In this document: positions 35,832 through 45,414 of the stretch, piece by piece | Layout: each line of letters begins with the position of its first letter | Position numbering within the stretch: the stretch's first letter is position 1 | Origin: Bradyrhizobium icense | GTDB lineage: Bacteria > Pseudomonadota > Alphaproteobacteria > Rhizobiales > Xanthobacteraceae | DNA length: 64,000 nt | Direction of reading: 5' to 3' | Assembly: GCF_001693385.1 (NCBI RefSeq) | Contig: NZ_CP016428.1 | Coordinates: 5,084,001 to 5,148,000 of the forward strand | Made by a program: the position numbers and the translations under genes | Notes under the pieces: generated by a model | Seen by the model: the letters and a program-made list of their open reading frames with translations, nothing else | Databases searched by the model: none | What the model was told of the DNA's origin: nothing

Positions 35832-35860
35832 AGCTCCACCGCCGAGGAAAGGAGATCGTC

Positions 35861-36388
35861 ATGACCAAGTTGCCCCAGCATCCTGTCGGACTTGGCACCT
35901 CTTCGCAAAGGCTCAACACCCACGACCATGAGCCAGCGAACAAGCCGGCCCTGCCTCAAGTCCATAATTTAGAGATCCATCGCACCGATGGCGGTGGCGA
36001 GAAGAGGTACGGGTCGGTTTGGCCGGATACCGAGGCGCCGGATCTGCCAATCGAGGCCGCGCTTGATGTAAACGATATCGATGCCGTCTCGCGTGTCAGT
36101 CTCAACGACAGGCGCGTGTGGATAGCTGAGATCGATCCCCGTGCAGCACTCGCTTCACTTTATGGCCGCGGCCTCGCAACTGGCCTGCTCTCCTTCGTGA
36201 CACCACGCCTGCGTGACCCGGACGTGCTGCGAGCAGAGAAGCATAGTGTTCTTCTCGAGCGCTTGGCCGATAGGCTATGGGCCGGAACGGAGGATTCGGC
36301 GGCGCGTGAAGGGACCGGCGCCCTGCGGCAGGAGCTCCGGCGGCTCATCCTGCTCCGGCAGAACCAGAACAGCTTGATTGGGGGCTAG
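35861..36388 (+). CDS. Unknown T3SS operon protein, possible SctX analogue
   Basis: A 175-residue soluble protein with no signal or membrane segment. The N-terminal about 70 residues are Pro/His-rich and probably disordered; the C-terminal part is helical (ALASLYGRGLATGLLSFVTP, LERLADRLWAGT). Strong ribosome site aaaggaga. The order of this gene, a TPR-like gene, then rhcV mimics yscX-yscY-yscV of Yersinia, where YscX is an export substrate bound by YscY. That analogy rests on gene order and size class only. Confidence 0.7.
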   Translation: MTKLPQHPVGLGTSSQRLNTHDHEPANKPALPQVHNLEIHRTDGGGEKRYGSVWPDTEAPDLPIEAALDVNDIDAVSRVSLNDRRVWIAEIDPRAALASLYGRGLATGLLSFVTPRLRDPDVLRAEKHSVLLERLADRLWAGTEDSAAREGTGALRQELRRLILLRQNQNSLIGG

Positions 36389-36389
36389 C

Positions 36390-36818
36390 ATGATCGACTC
36401 GGGCGGAGCGCAGTTCGCCAGTCCACCGCCGCCGGCCGATGCTTCCAAAACCGGCGACGTCTTCCCAATTTCAGGGCAGGAGCGCGATTTGGTCTGCGCA
36501 ATATCCTTCGTCCACCTTGTGTGTGGACAGAGCGCACAAGCTCTCGCTCTGTTGCGGCTCATTGCCCATGACGATTCGCAAGACGTCGATCTGCTTCGCA
36601 TTCTTACCTATGCTCTCATCTCGGAGGGCTTTGGCAATGAAGCACTTGCGGTGCTGGATAAACTAGACACGCTTGATGACGACCCCTCTTCGCGTCTGCC
36701 TTTGACGCTTCTGCGCAGTCACGCACTACGACGGGCCGGCCGTATGGACGAGGCGCGAGCAGTCTTTCAAGACTATGTGTCCTTGCGTGGCAGGACAGCC
36801 CCAACGCAACAACAATAA
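36390..36818 (+). CDS. TPR-like protein before rhcV, possible SctY-type chaperone
   Basis: A 142-residue protein of paired helices (FVHLVCGQSAQALALLRLIA, LLRILTYALISEGFGNEALA, LRSHALRRAGRMDEARAVF) with the spacing of tetratricopeptide repeats. ATG 36390 lies one base past the previous stop with ribosome site gggg. Its place just before rhcV and its TPR-like build suggest a SctY- or class II-type chaperone, perhaps for the preceding gene product. Confidence 0.7.
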   Translation: MIDSGGAQFASPPPPADASKTGDVFPISGQERDLVCAISFVHLVCGQSAQALALLRLIAHDDSQDVDLLRILTYALISEGFGNEALAVLDKLDTLDDDPSSRLPLTLLRSHALRRAGRMDEARAVFQDYVSLRGRTAPTQQQ

Positions 36819-36829
36819 GAAGGCTCTCC

Positions 36830-38944
36830 ATGGCAAACCTTCTTCATAAGCTTATCGTGCGCGCGCCATTCCACCCGGATTTCATGGTCGCGTTCATGCT
36901 GCTTCTGGCAATCGGAATGATGATCATGCCGATGCCGATCGTCGTGGTCGACATGCTGATCGGCTTCAATCTGGGCTTTGCCGTATTGCTGCTGATGGTT
37001 GCTCTGTATCTCAGTACGCCATTGGATTTCTCGTCTTTGCCCGGCGTCATCCTGATCTCTACCGTCTTTCGTCTGGCGCTGACCATCGCGACCACGCGGC
37101 TGATTCTCGCTGAAGGAGACGCCGGCAGCATCATTCACACCTTCGGTGAGTTCGTGATATCAGGGAACATCGCGGTCGGCATTGTTATATTTTTGATCGT
37201 GACCATGGTGCAGTTCATGGTTCTCGCGAAGGGAGCCGAGCGCGTTGCTGAAGTCTCAGCACGATTCACGCTCGACGCTCTGCCAGGCAAGCAGATGGCT
37301 ATCGACGCGGAGCTACGCAACGGTCATATCGATCAGCACGAGGCACGCAGCCGGCGAGCCTCACTGGAGCGAGAAAGCCAACTTCACGGTGCAATGGATG
37401 GCGCCATGAAGTTCGTGAAAGGGGATGCCATTGCCGGACTCATAGTCATCTGCATCAACATGCTGGGAGGAATCAGCATCGGACTGCTCTCCAAGGGCAT
37501 GTCCGTCGATGAGGCGTTGCATCAATATACGCTGCTCACCATCGGCGATGCGTTGATTTCTCAGATTCCGGCGCTCCTGCTGTCGGTTACGGCCGCAACC
37601 ATCGTCACACGTGTAAATGGGCCTTCCAAGCTCAAGCTTGGTGCCGATATCATCAACCAACTCACGGCCAGTACCCAGGCATTGCGGCTAGCAGCCGGCG
37701 TCTTACTTCTGATGGGTCTGATACCTGGTTTCCCCTTGCCCCCGTTTCTCATGCTGGCCGCACTTTTCGCCGGGGCGAGCTATGTCAAAGGCGGTGAAGG
37801 TGCGAACACGGGCTCCAAGACGGGCGCCAACGTTAGTGCTCCGACCTCAACTCCAGCGCAGGCTCAAAGGCAAACCATACCTGCGGAGGCGCTTCCGGTC
37901 GCGGTTTTCTTTGCACCTAACCTGGTAAACGCGATTGACAGAGAGGAAGTTGAGCAGCACATCGCTCGCATTTCGGCACTGGTCTCAGCAGATCTTGGCA
38001 TCACGATTCCCCGCATTCCAGTCCAGGTCGATCAACGTTTGGCCCAATCCGAGTTCAGGCTAGATGTGGAAGGGGTACCGGTTGAACGGGATCGAGTCGA
38101 CCCGACGCAGCTCGCGCTCACCGACGACCGAGCGAACATTGAATTGAGCGGCATCCCCTATCGGCAAGATCCAGACACCGACCGGATCTGGATCGAACAG
38201 AGCCATGCACCGGCTCTCAAAGCGGCCGGGATCGGGCATTACCGTCCGAGCGAAATCATCGCCCTGCGTGTCAGTTCCGTACTGACGCGATATGCGCGGC
38301 GCTTGGTAGGCATTCAAGAGACGCGACAATTGCTTGCCCGGATGGAGCAGGAATATCCCGACCTGGTGAAGGAAGTGCTACGCACGACTCCAGTTCCCCG
38401 GATCGCCGATGTCCTGCGTCGCCTGCTCGACGAGGGCATCCCGATTCGTAACACCCGGCTGGTCTTGGAAGCGTTCGCCGAATGGAGCGAACGCGAGCAA
38501 AACGCCGTCCTGCTCACCGAATATGTCCGTTCCGGCCTGAAGCGGCAAATCTGCTTTCGCCATGCCACTGCTCACCGCGTTCTGCCCGCCTTTATCGTCG
38601 AACGTGAAACTGAGGATGTGGTTCGCAGTGCGGTCCGAGAGACCACCGTCGGGCCGTACCTCGCGCTGGAGGACCGGCATAGCGAGATGTTGCTGTCGCA
38701 ACTGCGCCAGATTCATTCAGGCATGCCACCAGGTCAGAGCCAGCCCGTCATCCTGAGTTCGCTGGATATCCGGCGCTTCGTCCGCGGCTTTCTCACCCGC
38801 AACGGGATCGATCTTCCTGTTCTGTCCTATCAGGATCTCGCCTCCGATTTCACGGTCCAGCCGGTGGGGTCGCTCAAGCTTACAGGTCCCAAGGAACAAG
38901 CTCCGACAGTAGAACAACGCAACCGGCTTGCCACAAACGGCTAA
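36830..38944 (+). CDS. rhcV: RhcV, major export-gate protein (SctV/FlhA family)
   Basis: A 704-residue protein with about seven or eight membrane segments in residues 15-330, including the FHIPEP-family signature (ARFTLDALPGKQMAIDAELR). A large cytoplasmic domain of about 350 residues follows. It forms the nonameric ring that receives substrates and chaperones. The length and motif are standard for the family. Confidence 0.97.
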   Translation: MANLLHKLIVRAPFHPDFMVAFMLLLAIGMMIMPMPIVVVDMLIGFNLGFAVLLLMVALYLSTPLDFSSLPGVILISTVFRLALTIATTRLILAEGDAGSIIHTFGEFVISGNIAVGIVIFLIVTMVQFMVLAKGAERVAEVSARFTLDALPGKQMAIDAELRNGHIDQHEARSRRASLERESQLHGAMDGAMKFVKGDAIAGLIVICINMLGGISIGLLSKGMSVDEALHQYTLLTIGDALISQIPALLLSVTAATIVTRVNGPSKLKLGADIINQLTASTQALRLAAGVLLLMGLIPGFPLPPFLMLAALFAGASYVKGGEGANTGSKTGANVSAPTSTPAQAQRQTIPAEALPVAVFFAPNLVNAIDREEVEQHIARISALVSADLGITIPRIPVQVDQRLAQSEFRLDVEGVPVERDRVDPTQLALTDDRANIELSGIPYRQDPDTDRIWIEQSHAPALKAAGIGHYRPSEIIALRVSSVLTRYARRLVGIQETRQLLARMEQEYPDLVKEVLRTTPVPRIADVLRRLLDEGIPIRNTRLVLEAFAEWSEREQNAVLLTEYVRSGLKRQICFRHATAHRVLPAFIVERETEDVVRSAVRETTVGPYLALEDRHSEMLLSQLRQIHSGMPPGQSQPVILSSLDIRRFVRGFLTRNGIDLPVLSYQDLASDFTVQPVGSLKLTGPKEQAPTVEQRNRLATNG

Positions 38945-38968
38945 CAGAGCACAGCAGTCGCTCGTGAG

Positions 38969-39568
38969 ATGGATGGCATGAATTCACCACCAACAACATT
39001 CGCTGCTCGATTGTATGCGTTCCATCCGCCCTCGGGCTTAACTCTCCTCGCTTTATTCGCCACTTTTATGCTTGGTGGTTGCGCCAGCTTGGATCATCAA
39101 GCTATCTCCGTTCAAGAGACGCCGCGGCCAGAGTTGCTGGGCGCCAAGGACATCGATTCTGCTATGCGCGAGCGCATTGCACTCGCCCTCCTCCGGGTTT
39201 CGGACGAGGAGAGTTTGCGTGAGGCTCTGAAGCGAAAGCCAGACAACGTCGATGCGGCAATCTCGCTTACGCAGGCCCTTTTGGCACAGAAACGCGCGGG
39301 CGAAGCACTTGAGGTAGCCGACAAGATCTTGCTTGCAGTTCCTGGTGATTTGCGTGCCATGAACGCAAAAGGAGTGGTCCTCGACGCCGAGGGGCGTCAT
39401 GATGAGGCACAAGCGCTGTATCGCGAGGCCCTCGCAGCGGCCCCAGGCAATCAGATGTTGCGCAACAATCTCGGCCTATCGCTCGCACTTGCTGGGAATG
39501 CCGATACCGGACATGCGAGCCTACAACCGCTTTCGCACGAGCCGCGTGCGCTGGCGCGTTCGCCATAA
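38969..39568 (+). CDS. y4yS: Y4yS-like TPR lipoprotein, TadD-like
   Basis: A 199-residue protein with a membrane segment and lipobox LGGC (about residue 38), followed by TPR repeats (AISLTQALLAQKRAGEALEV, NAKGVVLDAEGRHDEAQALY). It resembles TadD pilotin-like lipoproteins of Tad pili and sits after rhcV, the position of y4yS in NGR234. It is probably an outer-membrane pilotin or accessory protein for the RhcC ring. The start may be the ATG at 38969 or one three codons later. Confidence 0.82.
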   Translation: MDGMNSPPTTFAARLYAFHPPSGLTLLALFATFMLGGCASLDHQAISVQETPRPELLGAKDIDSAMRERIALALLRVSDEESLREALKRKPDNVDAAISLTQALLAQKRAGEALEVADKILLAVPGDLRAMNAKGVVLDAEGRHDEAQALYREALAAAPGNQMLRNNLGLSLALAGNADTGHASLQPLSHEPRALARSP

Positions 39569-39616
39569 CGTAGCTTTCGCGTAAAAGGCGGGATCCTAAG
39601 CGATCACCGCCTGTGC

Positions 39617-39652
39617 GTCAGCTCGTTGTCAGCTTGGTTGACTATCAACTTC
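39617..39652 (+). promoter_or_regulatory. tts box (direct-repeat form) before nopP
   Basis: GTCAGCTCGTTGTCAGCTTG followed by GTTGACTATCAACTTC. The half-sites GTCAGCT are 11 bp apart. It is 97 bp before the gene. Confidence 0.75.
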
Positions 39653-39713
39653 GCCGCCAGAGCGAGCCTGACCTCAGTGCGAAACCACTCCACCGATAGG
39701 AAACCCAATCACC

Positions 39714-40571
39714 ATGTATGGCCGAATCAACAGCTACCCCGGTGCTTCTGACGCTGATGAAATCAGATATTCCGGCACCAACCAGGCCCAATCTGACGCA
39801 GACAGCCAACGCTTTGCGGACATGTTTGCTGGGATGCACATGGCGGCGCCGAGCGCTAGTTCGTCTTCGGCACCCTCGTATTCCCTCGCTCGCCGACCTC
39901 CTGTGGAGAAGATCACAAAGTCTTCATTCGAGGACCACGTGAGGGACTTTTATGGCGATGAAATCGAGGATATCGCCGCGAAGCCACAGATATACTCGCG
40001 TCCCGTATCCTCGAAGGCCGAACGCACAGCACAAGTTGCTTATGACCACGGCACGAAATCTGGCTCGGAAAACGCACGCTATTTCAGCTATCAGTTAGGC
40101 AACAAGAGTGTTGGACTCCTGCGAACGGAAGGCGGAGCTAGCATGAGTGATGTGTTCAAAGACGAAAAGGCACGCGCGCGCTGGCGGGAACAGTTTCCCG
40201 GACGGACCCAACTCACATCCACTGTAGATTTTCGGGTTACTCATCCCCTCGTCGAGAACGCAGGCGATATTCTGTTGGAACATCAGCTTCGGCTCGACGG
40301 CGAACGGCCTTTGCTCCTCTCTCATGCTGTCAACGACGAAGCAAAGGCCCGCGCACGGGCGTTGGGTTTTGTTGAGGTGAGTGACTCGATGATGGTGCTT
40401 GACCCTACCAAGCATCCTAACAAGTGGACGAAGAATGATGATGGTGAATGGCAGCGGAAAAACAAGCCTCCATTGTATCTCAAGGCGGCCGACGCTGACG
40501 GCAGTGATACCAGGGGGGCCCAGCGTGCTTCAAATACCACGCCGGATTGGGACGACGATGACTTTATGTAG
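39714..40571 (+). CDS. nopP: NopP effector, copy 1
   Basis: A 285-residue protein typical of NopP in size and sequence: N-terminus MYGRINSY, then RRPPVEKITKSSFEDHVRDF, RYFSYQLGNKSVGLLRTEGG and THPLVENAGDILLEHQLRLD. NopP is a secreted effector phosphorylated in plants and linked to the soybean Rj2 incompatibility in B. diazoefficiens. The middle part (VENAGDILLEHQL..ALGFVEVSDSMMVLDP) has the look of a GNAT fold. It is one of three copies, all with direct-repeat tts boxes. C-terminus acidic, ending DDDDFM. Confidence 0.92.
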   Translation: MYGRINSYPGASDADEIRYSGTNQAQSDADSQRFADMFAGMHMAAPSASSSSAPSYSLARRPPVEKITKSSFEDHVRDFYGDEIEDIAAKPQIYSRPVSSKAERTAQVAYDHGTKSGSENARYFSYQLGNKSVGLLRTEGGASMSDVFKDEKARARWREQFPGRTQLTSTVDFRVTHPLVENAGDILLEHQLRLDGERPLLLSHAVNDEAKARARALGFVEVSDSMMVLDPTKHPNKWTKNDDGEWQRKNKPPLYLKAADADGSDTRGAQRASNTTPDWDDDDFM

Positions 40572-40879
40572 ACGGTCTGAAGAAGATAGATCACGCGAAA
40601 CGAGACCGGATTGCCAGAGGGTCACAATATCCGTTTTATGGTAATGTCCGTTTCCATGCAGCACTTCAGGTTGCTCAAGAAGACTCATCGCCTAGACGGC
40701 CCCTCACCCGCGCTAAGCGTTGGTTTTGCTGGTCGGACAAAAGAGCGTGCCGGCTATTCTCATCGACAGCCGGCAAATCGAGCTGCTATGGTCCAGCTTG
40801 CGAAATCCCCTCGGGGCAGCTCACCATTGGTTCGGTGAGTGCCCGCTCGCCGATGCGCCCACGGGGTCAGAAAGAATGT
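40572..40879. other. Intergenic stretch after nopP
   Basis: No gene is seen. It leads into the IS5-type remnant. A weak hairpin, CTCACCATTGGTTCGGTGAG, lies at about 40820-40840. Confidence 0.35.
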
Positions 40880-41282
40880 GTGAGCAGGTTCTGTGAGTTT
40901 ACCTTACCGAGCAGACTCACATGACGACCGAAACGACGATTACACCCTGAACTATTGGACAACTGCTTGCTAGGTGGCAGTGGACCTTGACGATCGTGGC
41001 GTCGACCGTGGCGTATTCCACGTCCGGCTCGTCCGAGACCGAGTCGAACAGGCGTTTCCACACGTACGCCTTCACCCAGTCGCGGAAACGCGTGTACACG
41101 GCACTCCAGTGGCCGAAAGCGCGCGGCAGATCGCGCCAGGGACGGCCCGGGCCGCGCGATCCATAACACCGCCTCGACCAATGTCCGGTTGTCCTTGCCG
41201 CTGCGTCCGGGATCGCTCGGTTTGCCGAGACACAGCGGTTCCATGTTCGTTCATTGGCGTCAGTCAAAACGAATTGTTCCAT
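40880..41282 (-). pseudogene. IS5-family transposase fragment
   Basis: The minus strand reads the N-terminal part of an IS5-type transposase across two frames: EQFVLTDANERTWNRCVSAN in one, then MEPLCLGKPSDPGRSGKDNR and WRDLPRAFGHWSAVYTRFRD in others, ending VDATIVKVHCH. The catalytic domain is missing after that. Frameshifts and truncation make it inactive. Confidence 0.8.
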
Positions 41283-41356
41283 CCGAAGCTTGACTCACAA
41301 CCGAGCCCAAGAGAATCCTGAATCCCAACAGGCCTTAGCGCCTGATTTGGGATTTT

Positions 41357-41734
41357 TCATCGACACGGCGCCGAGACGTACGCTCGCAAGATGCCTCGCG
41401 CCTTCGATAGCGACAGGCCGATGGCGTTCGCCATGTCACACGAACTCCAATGAGTGGCGTTCTCGGGGGCTTTCTCTAGCGTGCGCACGACCACCGCTTC
41501 GATGCGAGCATCGTCAATCGTGCGCGGCGCCCGGGAACGCGGGTAGTCGTGCAGCCCGACCACGCGCCGCTTACAGAAGAATGCCATTTGCCTACCGTCT
41601 GCGTGTCCAGGTCCAACTTGGCCGCCACTTGCTCGTTCTAACCGCTCTCCGCGCAGGTCAGCACGATCCGGGCTCTCAGAGCCAACGCTAGTGCCTTCTT
41701 TCGCCGCATTGTCAGCGACTTCAGTTCGGCACAC
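41357..41734 (-). pseudogene. IS630-family transposase fragment
   Basis: Segments RRKKALALALRARIVLTCAE and RTIDDARIEAVVVRTLEKAP, in different minus-strand frames, are the N-terminal helix-turn-helix region of an IS630-type transposase (Tc1/mariner-like). The DDE domain is absent and the reading frame is broken. Confidence 0.75.
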
Positions 41735-41934
41735 TCGTCTCGCTTTTTATCAGGGGCGCAAGTCGCTGGACCGCGATCAGATCCTCCGTCGCTGTTGCCG
41801 GCGCCATCTTTGGCACAGCGACGCGAAGCTACGATTGCGAACTTGTGACTTGGGAGACTAGCAACACGGCATCTTCCATGGAAATGGAGCCACGGTGATT
41901 CGGATTTTCTTGTGCATCCGGGAGAATGCCCTTC

Positions 41935-41970
41935 GTCAGCTAATTGTCAGCCAGGCCGTCTATCTAGATA
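41935..41970 (+). promoter_or_regulatory. tts box (direct-repeat form) before frameshifted effector
   Basis: GTCAGCTAATTGTCAGCCAG followed by GCCGTCTATCTAGATA. Half-sites 11 bp apart. It is 35 bp before the ATG at 42006. Confidence 0.75.
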
Positions 41971-42005
41971 GGCTGCGCATTCACACCTGTATCGGAGGTT
42001 GGAAT

Positions 42006-44278
42006 ATGACGGGCATTGGCCGACCTGGCAAATCGCACGTTGGGGCTGATGGAGCCGACAGCACGTGGGGAGTGAGCAGTTCGCGCTCGGAGTCCAGTCT
42101 TGCCCCTGGGGAAGGCAGCCAGCGGTTCGATTCCGTCGTGGAGCGGATGCGCTCTGGGCCTCAAGATAGAACCGCGCCGGTCACCAGCCAGCCGCGCACT
42201 TCGGGTATGGCAGCCCCCATTTCCTCGACAGGCGACGAGATCAAGGCAACAAAGCGACAAATGGAGCGCCTGCTTGAGGAACTTAACGCTTGCCGTAATG
42301 CGGCCATGCAAGCGCAGAACCCGTCGGAGGAGCAAGAGGCGCTCGACCAGCTCGTCAAGGCAAGCTCAAAAGTTCTGAACTACCGCGCGAGCTTGCCCCC
42401 GCATGTAGCGCGTAGCATTCTGTCCGACAATCAGGCTCGCCGATTGCGCGATGAGGCGCTCCATGCGGCGGACCGATGCAACATGCTGGCCACCGCGACT
42501 ATCTACGCCTTGGAGGAGAGCAGGAAGCGTGCGGCCAACGTGCTCGATTCGATCAAATCCAACGCTTCCCCCGACCAGCTGCGCCGAGCGGTTTCCAGTG
42601 TGGCGAGCTGCTACGAGGACTGCATGGAGTGGTGGGGAAAGAAGGCATTGCGCTCGGAACGGATGCAGTCCGTCTGCGCCGCCACCGCCAACTTACCAAG
42701 TACAACGGCCGAGATGCGGCAGGCCGAAGAGGACGCACTACGGCTGCACACCGGCTGGGCACTGTATACGAAGTGCATGCTTCTGCAATCGCGGGTCGCT
42801 CTCGCGCAAGTCATGATTGAGCCGCTGGCAAGCACGTTCGAACCAGCCGTGAGGGACATCCTCATGGGTGAGAACGGGGGGGGTGCGTCTGCTGGGAACC
42901 TTCATCGAAGATTTTTTTCCGGCATTCCTCTCCACGTACGACGCTGTTCTAAAGTGCAAAGGACGCGCGCTCGACCCAAAGCACTGCGCCGTTCTGGAAG
43001 GCGTCATGGAGCGGTTTTCGGAATTTGCGCTGGCGTTGCACGACGTCGTTAAAAAGATAAGCGCTCTCGAAACAGATTCCGACCTCCCGTTGGAAGTGTT
43101 GGGCCAGATCGTTGAAGGCGCGTGGGTCACTGCGCATCAGGTCATGCAACTATTGTCACTGCAGCCGAAGAACCCAGCCATTATTACACTGCCGGCCGAC
43201 GCTGGGGCTGCGACACCGGCCAACACTATCGGCAGGGCGGTATTGGCCGAAGGCACAACCACGCGCAGAAAGGGCAAAGGCAAGCGCACGCCGGCCGAGG
43301 GCGCCGGAAGTTCGGCGGCCGGGAGGATGCAGCCGCAGGTCGCTACGGCCGACAAGGCCACAGCGCCATCACCCAAAGTTCTCGTGCTCTCGGATCTAGG
43401 CACGAAGAAGCTCGTGAACGCGGAGGAGGCGCAAAGGGCGTCATCGTCGGCGACCGAACACTTGGCCATGTGGCAGGCTCCACCGTCGAAGCAGGCACTG
43501 ACGGGACTACTCAAGCGATTGGACGAGCTTTTAGAATTCGATCTGCCCAGTCAGCAAAGGGCGGTCTCGCAAGCGCGCCAGATGAAACCCGAGGACGCCG
43601 ACCACGTCATCGACACTGTCGTCGAGCGTCTGCAGAAGCAGGCCGCCGAGATTGACGCCTGTGTAGCCGCGCTGGAGGAGCCTCGTCGACGCGGCCTACT
43701 CACGCCTGTGCAAGTGCGCGAAGTGCACGACAAAATAGTCCGGCTCAAGATGATGTTGTCCCAGGCGCAGGGGGTGGCCAAGGCTGCGAGCGAGGGAAAG
43801 GCCACGACTATCATTGATTGCATGAAGACCTACGCCTTTCCGTCGCAGAAGTACCTTGAACACTTGCGGGCGGCCGAGGAGTTGGCGCCTGCGGATCTAC
43901 CGCGCCCGTTAAAGGACGAGCCAGGGACGCTGTTTGAGTTCAAGCTGCAACCCAAGGCGCTGAGCAATGGTGCAACGCCGAGTCCGATGTGGGTGCACAT
44001 CCATACGAAGCGGCCGGTACTTGCGCGGCAATTGGCGACGCTGGATGACGCCGAGTTCGCCGCTTGCCACGTCCAAGTCCAATGAACAGCGCGGCTACAA
44101 TCGGCAGTGGCAGAACGCCCGGGCTGAGAGGGGTCAAGAGAACGTCGTGGTCCACCGCGGCAAGCTTACGCCTGCGTTCTGTAAGTCCTTGTTGAGCACC
44201 GCGCTTAGCGGCCACCCACCCTATCCGCTTGCCGAGGCGGAGCACCTGTCGACGCAGGCCGCTCGACACGGGATGTAG
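42006..44278 (+). pseudogene. Large type III effector gene with two frameshifts
   Basis: ATG 42006 has ribosome site ggagg and a tts box upstream. The first frame runs to an eight-G tract at 42876-42883, after which sensible coding continues in the next frame (LLGTFIEDFFPAFLSTYD) to 44085. One G fewer would join them (GENGGVRLLGTF). Near 44060 a second shift is needed, since CHVQVQ-stop should continue as SNEQRGYNRQWQNARAERGQ and VVHRGKLTPAFCKSLL to 44278. The full product would be about 755 residues, mostly helical, with a Lys/Ala/Pro-rich linker near codon 420. The C-terminal sequence looks conserved, but I do not recall the family with certainty. Confidence 0.75.
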
Positions 44279-44354
44279 TTAGAGGCGTCTCGCGCTAGAG
44301 TGCCGATCGACGTCCGAAATTCGCAGCCAGCGGCCGTGATCAGGTCCTGGGCCT

Positions 44355-44850
44355 TTAGCAGCCGGCAGACTGAAGCTTCCGCTTCGGTTTATTGCACTCG
44401 TACCATGCGGCAATCAGCGCACTCGTATCGATGCAGTAAATCGTCTTGGCCATTCCGGTCGAGCCCGCCATGCCAAAGGCCGCCTTTTCCATTACAGCAA
44501 CGGTCGTAACATTCATATTTAAGAGACCCGCGCCATCGCGCAGTGTGAAATGTCGATGGTGATAGCCTTGGAAATAAGCCGGGTAAACGTGCGACTCGAG
44601 CTGACTCAGCACCAGGTAATGATACTTGGGGCCGCCTTCGAACGGTTCTTTCTGTTCGTCAAGCTGGGCATAGATCTTCTGGAAATCAGCGCGTGCTGTC
44701 ATAGAAGGCCTGGGTGTTGCGAGCCGAGCGACAGCAGCCGCCGCAGCACGGCTTGCTGGCTGGCGCCAAAGCGCTGGGCCAACGCTTCGAGCTTAGCTAA
44801 AGCGTGCGAAGCGGCTCCGAATTCCGCTTAGTAGCCGTTCGCAACATTGG
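44355..44850 (-). pseudogene. Truncated ImmA/IrrE-DUF4411 toxin-antitoxin locus
   Basis: On the minus strand, LEALAQRFGASQQAVLRRLL and FQKIYAQLDEQKEPFEGGPK, then HFTLRDGAGLLNMNVTTVAV, are the C-terminal part of an ImmA/IrrE-type antitoxin spread over two frames. The next segment MAKTIYCIDTSALIAAWYE is the start of a DUF4411 PIN-like toxin, which ends after about 30 residues. Both genes are incomplete, and they run together in one frame. It overlaps the 3' end of the GNAT gene. Confidence 0.65.
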
Positions 44851-45414
44851 CGTGAGCGGCGGGGAAGAGCCATGTTGTATCTCACCAATGACCTTGAAGC
44901 CATGGCGTTGATAGAAGGGAATGTGCTCGGGATTCGAACTTTCGAGGTACGCGGTGATGCCCTCCTCATCACATCGTTGAAGAGCGTATTTCATCAGCAA
45001 TGTGCCAAGCCCTTGTCCGGCCCAGTTGGGATCGGTGGCAATGAGAGGCAGATACCAATGTGGCTCCGGGGGATGATGTTCGGCCATTCCCCGCCGCAAA
45101 TGTGCCATATCCTCCCTAATCCCCGGGCTCAGGGACTGCGCCATGATTTCGTCCAGCGCCTCCTCGTCTTGTTCCACGCCGGGAGGCAGCCACAGGGCCG
45201 CGGCGCGAATCCCTCCCGCGACGTACGCTGTGCCATGCTCGAATGCTCGTCCGCCACACGCGTTGATGAACTGAGGCATACTCTGAAGATATCGCCTTGC
45301 GTCAGGCCAACTCCACCGCATCAACGGATCGGCGGCAAAGCCGAGCACAATTGTCCAGACGGTGCTTGCGCGGTGACTTTCGTTCGCACATTTGATGTCC
45401 GACTCCGCTGGCAT
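44797..45414 (-). CDS. GNAT-family N-acetyltransferase
   Basis: A 205-residue protein. The segment WYLPLIATDPNWAGQGLGTLLM carries the acetyl-CoA-binding Q/R-x-x-G-x-G/A loop, and HIPFYQRHGFKVIGEI is motif B of the GNAT fold. The start ATG 45414 excludes an unlikely N-terminal extension. The substrate is unknown. No tts box is seen. It lies among decayed sequence but is itself intact. Confidence 0.8.
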   Translation of the reverse strand: MPAESDIKCANESHRASTVWTIVLGFAADPLMRWSWPDARRYLQSMPQFINACGGRAFEHGTAYVAGGIRAAALWLPPGVEQDEEALDEIMAQSLSPGIREDMAHLRRGMAEHHPPEPHWYLPLIATDPNWAGQGLGTLLMKYALQRCDEEGITAYLESSNPEHIPFYQRHGFKVIGEIQHGSSPPLTPMLRTATKRNSEPLRTL

